Part shown: one piece after another, positions 58,898-64,000 of the stretch
How positions within the stretch are numbered: the first letter of the stretch is position 1
Layout: each line of letters opens with the position of its first letter
NCBI RefSeq assembly: GCF_021391395.1
Contig: NZ_CP090059.1
Coordinates: forward strand, 1,969,001-2,033,000
DNA: 64,000 bases
Source: Sphingomonas cannabina
Lineage (GTDB): Bacteria; Pseudomonadota; Alphaproteobacteria; Sphingomonadales; Sphingomonadaceae
Reading direction: 5' to 3'
The notes under the pieces: generated by a model
Database searches by the model: none
Told to the model about the DNA's origin: nothing
What the model saw: the letters and a program-made list of their open reading frames with translations, nothing else
Made by a program: the position numbers and the translations under genes

Positions 58898-61681
58898 TCA
58901 GAAGGCGTAGCGCGCGCCGAGGAAGAACTGGCGGCCGCTGTGCGTCAGGACGTTGAGGCGGTTGGATGCGTCCACGAACTGGTCGTTGACCTGGTCGGTG
59001 AGGTTGATGGCTTCCAGGCTCAGCTTCAGGCGGTCGGTCACGTTGTACGACATCTGCGCATCGACGTTGGTCGTCGAGTTGGTGCCGTTGTAGCTGTTGC
59101 CCTCGGTCCCCGGCACCGCCGTCAGATACTTTGACCGGTAGGCGACGGAGCCGCGGATCGAGAATTTCTTGGTCTCGAAATAGAGCGTGCCGTTGGCGGC
59201 GTGCTTCGACAGGCCGATGAGCGACGCACGAACGGAGTCGGTGCCGGCCGAATTGGTCAGATATTCGATGTTCGAGTCGACATAGGTATAGTTGGCGAGA
59301 ATGCCGAAGTTCGAGAGGATGCCCGGCAGGAAGCTCAGCGGCTGCTGCACGTTGACCTCGAAGCCACGCAGGCGGCCGCCATTCGAGTTGACCGGCTGGC
59401 TGACGATGAAGCTGTCGGTCGGCCTGGCCGTCGTCCCGTCGAGCAGCGAATCCGGGAGGCCGAGGTCGCGGAAGGGCACGTCGTCCGACAGCGTCTGGAC
59501 GAATGTGCCGATGTCCTTCTGGAAACCCGACACCGCATAGATCGCGCCGCGCATCGGATACCATTCGATCGACACGTCGTAGTTGGTCGAACTGGTCGGC
59601 ATCAGGTCCGGGTTGCCGCGGCTGAAGGTGCGGTTGCCGCCCGACACGCTGAGGTTGCCGCCCGGCGTGATCGACGCGATGCCGGCGCGCGCCAGCGTCT
59701 TGGCCGTGCCGAAGCGGACGAGCAGCTTGTCGGTCACGTCCACGACCAGATTCACCGACGGCAGCCAGCGGTGGTAGCTGCGGTCGGCGGTCACCAAGTT
59801 GAAGGTGCCGCCCTGGCTCGCATAGCCGGTCGAGACCTGATCGGTGTTGACGTAGCGCACGCCGACGTCGCCGCGGATAGGCAGGCCGACATCGGCGAAA
59901 TTGAATTCCGCCATGCCCCAGACGCCGAGATCCTTCTCCTCGACGGTAATGTAGGAACCGCGCGCCGAGGCGTTCTCGACGCCGCCGGTCGCATAGAGCG
60001 GGTTGGAATAGATGCCGTAGAGCGCGGCGAACTTGGCGAGATCGGGCACGGCCCAGGATGTGATCGTCCCCGCAGGCACATCGAGCCCTTTGCCGAAGCC
60101 CGAGAACACCGTTGTTGCCGCGGCGAGCTGTGCCGGGGTCAGCGTCTGGACCACCGTCTCGCCCTGGAGGCGGCGGCGTTCGGTCGAGCTGTATTCGAAC
60201 TTGCGCCAGTCGACGCCGGCCTTGAGCTTGGCGAGCGGGCTCACCGTCCATTCGGCGAAGGCCTTGGCGTTGGTGAAGCGGTTGTCGACCGTCTGCGGCC
60301 GAATGCGGACCTCCGACGTGCCGTTGGTGAAGGCGAAGGTTCCGGGATTGGTCACGTCGACGCCCGGCTTGATCACCGGGAAGCGGCTGGAGAAATCGTA
60401 GAAGAAGTTTGACGTGTTCGCCGCGTCCATCGTGACGGTGGTCTGGATGGGGTTGCTGAACGACGAATCGGCATAGCCCACCACCGCGCCGACCTTGAAA
60501 TTCTCGCCGAACTTCTGGTCGAGCGTCGCGGTGACCTGGTAGAAATCGGTCTCGAGCTCGTCGTAGCGCGACTGGGTGCGCAGATCGACGTTGTCGAAGG
60601 TGCCGCTGACGATGTTGTTGCCCTCGACCACGCCGTCGCGGATGATCGTCTGGGGTTTGCCGGAGCCGCCGCGGCTGAAGCTGATCGCCTGGAACTGCGC
60701 TTCCTTGCGGGTGCCGTCGAGGCGCGAATAGAGCGCGTCGATCGAGATCAGCGTCCGGTCGGTCGGCTGGAACTGGATCGATCCCGCAGCGCCGAGGCGC
60801 TTCTGGAAGATGTCGTAGCTGACCAGGCCCGGGATGCGGGGGTGGTAGAGCGCGGTCGCGGGGTCGCTGTTGTTGATCTGGGCGATCGTATAGCCCGGCA
60901 GCGTCGAGGCGGCGTTGAACCCGCCGTTGAAGCCGCCATAGGTCCAGCGCGTGATGTTGGCGCCTTCCTCCTTGAGCGCGCGCTCCTCATAGGCGACCGA
61001 CAGCAGCACGCCGAAGCGGCCGTCGGCGGTGGAGGTCGAGACGAGTCCGGAGAAGCGTGGCGTCACCTTCTCGCGCAGGTCGTTGTAGCTCGCCTGCGCC
61101 GACAGCGAGACGGTCGGCTTCTTGAAGTCGAAGGGGCGGGCGGTCTGGAGGTCGACCGTGGCGCCGAGCGATCCCTCCTCGACGTCCGCGCTCGCGGTCT
61201 TGCGGACGGCGAGACTGTTGAACAGGTCGGACGAGAAGATGTTGAAGTCGAATCCGCGGCCGCGGTTGACGCCGCCCGAATTGTCGGTGCCGCCGGTCGT
61301 GCCAATCGCCTCCATCCCGTTGATGCGGACGCGGGTGTATTCGGGTCCGAGGCCGCGGACGGAGATGTTGCGGCCCTCGCCGTTGACGCGGCTGATCGCG
61401 ACGCCGGGAATGCGCTGAAGCGATTCCGCCAGGTTGAGGTCGGGGAACTCGGCGACGTCCTCGGCCTTGATCGCATCGATCGTCCCGGTCGAGGTGCGCT
61501 TGATGCTGAGCGCGCTGTTCAGGCTCTCGCGGAAGCCGGTGACGACGATATCCTGCTGCTCGTTATCGATCGCTGCTGGTGGGGCATCCTCCGCCTGCTG
61601 CGCCTGTGCCGGCAGCGCTGCGAATGCGACCAGCGCGGTCGAGGCCGCCAATATGGGTTTGATGCGACGAATGGCTGACAT
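58898..61681 (-). CDS. TonB-dependent receptor of the carbohydrate type (second locus)
   Basis: 927 aa outer-membrane receptor. Signal peptide about 1-28 (LAASTALVAFAALPAQA), TonB box QDIVVTGFR, plug with IDAIKAEDVAEFPDLNLAES, LQRIPGVAISRVNGEG, ISVRGLGPEYTRVRINGMEA and FNSLAVRKTASADVEEGSLG; terminal strand QFFLGARYAF. Same large carbohydrate-type family as the receptor at 45.4 kb but clearly not a recent duplicate. Divergent from a sugar-acid-type MFS gene; no candidate arabinose operator is seen upstream, so it probably belongs to a separate substrate. Confidence 0.92.
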   Translation of the reverse strand: MSAIRRIKPILAASTALVAFAALPAQAQQAEDAPPAAIDNEQQDIVVTGFRESLNSALSIKRTSTGTIDAIKAEDVAEFPDLNLAESLQRIPGVAISRVNGEGRNISVRGLGPEYTRVRINGMEAIGTTGGTDNSGGVNRGRGFDFNIFSSDLFNSLAVRKTASADVEEGSLGATVDLQTARPFDFKKPTVSLSAQASYNDLREKVTPRFSGLVSTSTADGRFGVLLSVAYEERALKEEGANITRWTYGGFNGGFNAASTLPGYTIAQINNSDPATALYHPRIPGLVSYDIFQKRLGAAGSIQFQPTDRTLISIDALYSRLDGTRKEAQFQAISFSRGGSGKPQTIIRDGVVEGNNIVSGTFDNVDLRTQSRYDELETDFYQVTATLDQKFGENFKVGAVVGYADSSFSNPIQTTVTMDAANTSNFFYDFSSRFPVIKPGVDVTNPGTFAFTNGTSEVRIRPQTVDNRFTNAKAFAEWTVSPLAKLKAGVDWRKFEYSSTERRRLQGETVVQTLTPAQLAAATTVFSGFGKGLDVPAGTITSWAVPDLAKFAALYGIYSNPLYATGGVENASARGSYITVEEKDLGVWGMAEFNFADVGLPIRGDVGVRYVNTDQVSTGYASQGGTFNLVTADRSYHRWLPSVNLVVDVTDKLLVRFGTAKTLARAGIASITPGGNLSVSGGNRTFSRGNPDLMPTSSTNYDVSIEWYPMRGAIYAVSGFQKDIGTFVQTLSDDVPFRDLGLPDSLLDGTTARPTDSFIVSQPVNSNGGRLRGFEVNVQQPLSFLPGILSNFGILANYTYVDSNIEYLTNSAGTDSVRASLIGLSKHAANGTLYFETKKFSIRGSVAYRSKYLTAVPGTEGNSYNGTNSTTNVDAQMSYNVTDRLKLSLEAINLTDQVNDQFVDASNRLNVLTHSGRQFFLGARYAF

Positions 61682-61974
61682 GGCGGCCGAATCCCCTCTC
61701 TGTATGATTGCGGCTTCGTGCAGAGCCGCTTGGCGTCGAGGGTGGTTAGCCCTGGCGCGGCGGCGATGGCCAACCTGATTACGGCATCGATCGATGCACG
61801 ACGCGCACCGAACGAGGCGGCACCGAGACGGCAGGTGCCGCGATCATGCCAAGCCGTGGCTCGATCATCCCCGTTTTGGACTTGGACCGCGCTTCGCCGG
61901 ACGCCTAGCATCGGGGCTACTGAACCAGACGCAGCGCCCCGGGAGACGGGCGCAGCGGCGACAGGGAGAGCGGC
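61682..61974. promoter_or_regulatory. Divergent promoter region, second carbohydrate locus
   Basis: 293 bp between a leftward TonB receptor and a rightward MFS gene. It contains several dyads such as CATCGATCGATG near 61783-61794, but no motif I can assign to a regulator and no convincing reading frame. Confidence 0.4.
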
Positions 61975-63315
61975 GTGACCAGCGAGGCAGGAATAGAGGC
62001 CGATCAGACCGTGACGGCGCGCCCGACCCGCGTGCGCTACTGGATCATCGCGCTGATCTTCATCATCACCTCGATCAACTATGCCGATCGCGCGACTTTC
62101 TCGATCGCGGGGAGCGCGGCCTCGGCCGAGCTCGGCCTGTCGCCCGTGGCGACCGGCTATATCCTGTCAGCCTTCGCCTGGGCCTATGCGCTGGCGCAGA
62201 TCCCTGGCGGGGCGCTGCTCGATCGGTTCGGGACCAAGCGCATCTATGCCGGCGCGATCGCGATCTGGTCGCTGTTCACCGCGAGCCAGGGGCTTGCCGG
62301 GCTGATCCCCGGCATTTCTGCGGTGGCGATGCTGTTCGCCCTGCGTTTCCTGGTGGGGCTGGCGGAGGCGCCGTCCTTTCCTGGCAACGCGCGGCTGGTC
62401 GCCGCCTGGTTCCCGGCACCCGAGCGCGGTACCGCGTCGGCGATCTTCAACTCGGCGCAATATTTCTCGCTCGTCGCCTTCGCGCCGCTGATGGGCTGGC
62501 TGGTCCATGCGTTCGGCTGGCGCGCGGTGTTCTGGGTGATGGGAGCGTTGGGGCTGGTCGCCGCCTGGGTCTTCGTCCGCTTCATCCACAGCCCCGCGCG
62601 GCATCCGGCGATCAACGCCGCCGAGTTCGCCGCGATCGAGGCGGGCGGCGGGCTGGTGCGGATGGAGGACGAGGCCGCGACGCGCGCGCCGTCGTTCGAA
62701 TGGGCCAATGTCCGCCAGCTGCTCGCCAGCCGGATGATGCTGGGCATCTACCTCGGCCAATATTGCATCAACGTGCTGACCTATTTCTTCGTCACCTGGT
62801 TCCCGATCTACCTGGTCAAGGAGCGGGGGCTGAACATTATGGAGGCGGGGTTCGCCGCGGCGGCGCCGGCGCTGTGCGGGTTCGTCGGCGGGCTGGCGGG
62901 CGGCTATGCGTCCGATCTGATCCTCAAGCGCACCGGCTCGCTCGACCTCGCGCGCAAGGCACCGCTGGTGGTCGGCATGATCCTGGCGACGCTGATCATC
63001 GCCTGCGTCTGGGTCGAGGCCGAGTGGCTGGTGGTGACGCTGATGGCGGTCGCATTCTTCGGCAAGGGGATCGCCTCGCTCGGCTGGGCGGTGATGGCCG
63101 ACGTCGCACCGCGGCAGCTCGCCGGGCTGTCGGGCGGCGTGTTCAACATGTTCGGCAACATGGCCGGCATCGTCACGCCGATCGTGGTCGGTTACATCGT
63201 CGCCGCGACCGGGTCGTTCGACCTGGCGCTGGTGTTCGTCGGAGCGCATTGCCTGCTCACCATCTTCGCCTTCCTCGTGATCGTGGGGCCGATCCGGCGG
63301 CTGGAACTCGCCTGA
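61975..63315 (+). CDS. MFS transporter, anion:cation symporter (ACS) family
   Basis: 446 aa, twelve-helix permease of the glucarate/galactonate/hexuronate type. ALIFIITSINYADRATFSIA (helix 1 with Arg), FAWAYALAQIPGGALLDRFG, GLAEAPSFPGNARLVAAWFP and AIFNSAQYFSLVAFAPLMGW are the ACS hallmarks; the usual cytoplasmic loop follows. It probably imports a sugar acid. Start is GTG at 61975 with AGGGAGAG upstream. Its stop shares one base with the next gene's ATG. Confidence 0.92.
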   Translation: MTSEAGIEADQTVTARPTRVRYWIIALIFIITSINYADRATFSIAGSAASAELGLSPVATGYILSAFAWAYALAQIPGGALLDRFGTKRIYAGAIAIWSLFTASQGLAGLIPGISAVAMLFALRFLVGLAEAPSFPGNARLVAAWFPAPERGTASAIFNSAQYFSLVAFAPLMGWLVHAFGWRAVFWVMGALGLVAAWVFVRFIHSPARHPAINAAEFAAIEAGGGLVRMEDEAATRAPSFEWANVRQLLASRMMLGIYLGQYCINVLTYFFVTWFPIYLVKERGLNIMEAGFAAAAPALCGFVGGLAGGYASDLILKRTGSLDLARKAPLVVGMILATLIIACVWVEAEWLVVTLMAVAFFGKGIASLGWAVMADVAPRQLAGLSGGVFNMFGNMAGIVTPIVVGYIVAATGSFDLALVFVGAHCLLTIFAFLVIVGPIRRLELA

Positions 63316-64000
63316 TGAAGACCGATCGCCGGACATTCCTGGGCGGCGCGGCGGCGCTGGCGCTGCCGGCGGCGGCGCGGAAGGCCAATCCGGCGCTGAC
63401 GGTCTCGACGCCGATGGCGGTGCCCGACTGGGCCGTGCTCCAGCGCCGCCTGCTCGATGCGAATGCCGAGGCGTGCGAAGCCTTCTACGCCAAATATGTC
63501 GACGCCGACGATGCGCTGCGCGTCTTCGCGCGCTGGGGCGCGAACGACGGGCCCGACGATGCGGCCGAGGCGACCAACGACTGGGCGATCCTCCACGCGC
63601 TTGGCGGATCGGATCGCATCCTGGAGCTCACGCACCGCTTCTGGGAGGGACACCTCAGGCAATATGCCGCAGCGCGGACGATCGACGTGCCGATCGCGCG
63701 GGAGGGCATGTATTTCCGCGAGTTCCCGGTGCAGATGGACTGGCAGCACAATGCCGAAGGGCTCACCACCTTCAATTGCATGGGACTGAGTTCGCCGCGC
63801 GACGCCCGGCTGACCGAGCGGACGCGACGCTACGCCGATTTCTATACCGGCCGCGATCCGTCCGCACCCAATTACGACCCCGAGCGCCGGCTGATCCGCA
63901 GCCTGCTGAACGGCAGCCGCGGGCCGATGCTGCGCCGGGCGACGCCGCTCGACTGGGCGGGCGATCCGTTCGATCCCGCGCCCTTCCACATGGAGCATGG
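63315..64000 (+). CDS. Tat-exported protein of unknown function (3' end beyond window)
   Basis: 228 codons are visible; the rest lies past base 64000. The N-terminus KTDRRTFLGGAAALALPAAA is a twin-arginine signal, so it is exported folded, perhaps with a cofactor. Residues after about 60 (VFARWGANDGPDDAAEATND, YFREFPVQMDWQHNAEGLTT, ERTRRYADFYTGRDPSAPNY) do not match a family I can name; the aromatic/helical pattern could be an (alpha/alpha)-barrel. TGATG junction with the MFS gene makes translational coupling likely, hence a role in the same sugar-acid or glycan pathway. Confidence 0.78.
   Translation, partial: MKTDRRTFLGGAAALALPAAARKANPALTVSTPMAVPDWAVLQRRLLDANAEACEAFYAKYVDADDALRVFARWGANDGPDDAAEATNDWAILHALGGSDRILELTHRFWEGHLRQYAAARTIDVPIAREGMYFREFPVQMDWQHNAEGLTTFNCMGLSSPRDARLTERTRRYADFYTGRDPSAPNYDPERRLIRSLLNGSRGPMLRRATPLDWAGDPFDPAPFHMEH

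Noticed and set aside
1..64000. tRNA, rRNA, phage or plasmid genes
   Set aside because: No cloverleaf, rRNA, integrase, capsid or replication gene was recognised by reading; gaps between genes are mostly too short.

Overview
The window is GC-rich DNA (my impression is about two thirds G+C; not computed) from an alphaproteobacterium, most likely a sphingomonad (Sphingomonas or a close relative). The basis is the abundance of TonB-dependent receptors with Caulobacter/Sphingomonas-type plugs, an oxidative L-arabinose pathway, NodT-type RND outer-membrane lipoproteins, an alphaproteobacterial-type Fur palindrome and dispersed long palindromes of the kind scattered in such genomes. It looks like ordinary chromosome. 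I saw no rRNA, tRNA, CRISPR array, insertion sequence, phage or plasmid gene.

Layout. 0-6.2 kb: an Fsr-type efflux gene (cut by the window edge) divergent from an AraC regulator, recJ, a prolyl-4-hydroxylase-like oxygenase, an RcnB-like basic exported protein, an orphan [2Fe-2S] subunit and a tiny acidic protein. 6.2-12.1 kb: a complete RND drug-efflux operon (adaptor, pump, outer-membrane lipoprotein). 12.25-12.9 kb: a zeta-class GST/maleylacetoacetate isomerase. 12.9-17.6 kb: a cobalamin riboswitch controlling a B12 uptake operon (BtuB-like receptor, BtuF-, BtuC- and BtuD-like proteins, all overlapping by 4 bp). 17.6-20.6 kb: amino-sugar kinase, NagA and MurQ, a small cell-wall recycling set, followed by an unusual MlaA homologue. 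21.7-25.9 kb: methionine salvage (mtnB-mtnD-mtnC-mtnA, and a divergent methionine aminotransferase gene). The aminotransferase is translationally coupled to a penicillin-acylase-family hydrolase and a D-aminoacylase-like protein, then come a DAACS symporter and a DacB-type peptidase (to 32.5 kb). 32.5-39.7 kb: a small AT-richer pocket, a second RND operon and its divergent LysR regulator. 39.65-42 kb: a siderophore receptor behind a Fur-box-like palindrome.

42.2-58.7 kb is the most coherent accessory region: an arabinan/L-arabinose utilisation locus. It has two FCD-type GntR regulators, a TonB-dependent receptor, a secreted (alpha/alpha)-barrel-like glycosidase with a discoidin-like tail, two GH43 enzymes, a GH51 arabinofuranosidase, a FucP-like sugar permease, a periplasmic aldose epimerase, L-arabonate dehydratase and an AraD1-type FAH-fold enzyme. 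Several of its promoters share a TGTCNGA-type motif that I propose is the operator of one or both GntR proteins. The inferred path is: extracellular or surface trimming of arabinan, passage through the TonB receptor, periplasmic hydrolysis, permease uptake, then oxidation to L-arabonate and onwards to 2-oxoglutarate. The sugar dehydrogenase, lactonase and semialdehyde dehydrogenase are not in the window.

58.9-64 kb starts another carbohydrate locus: a large TonB receptor, an ACS-family MFS transporter and a Tat-exported protein of unknown function cut by the window end. Six long palindromic elements sit between genes, mostly at gene 3' ends.
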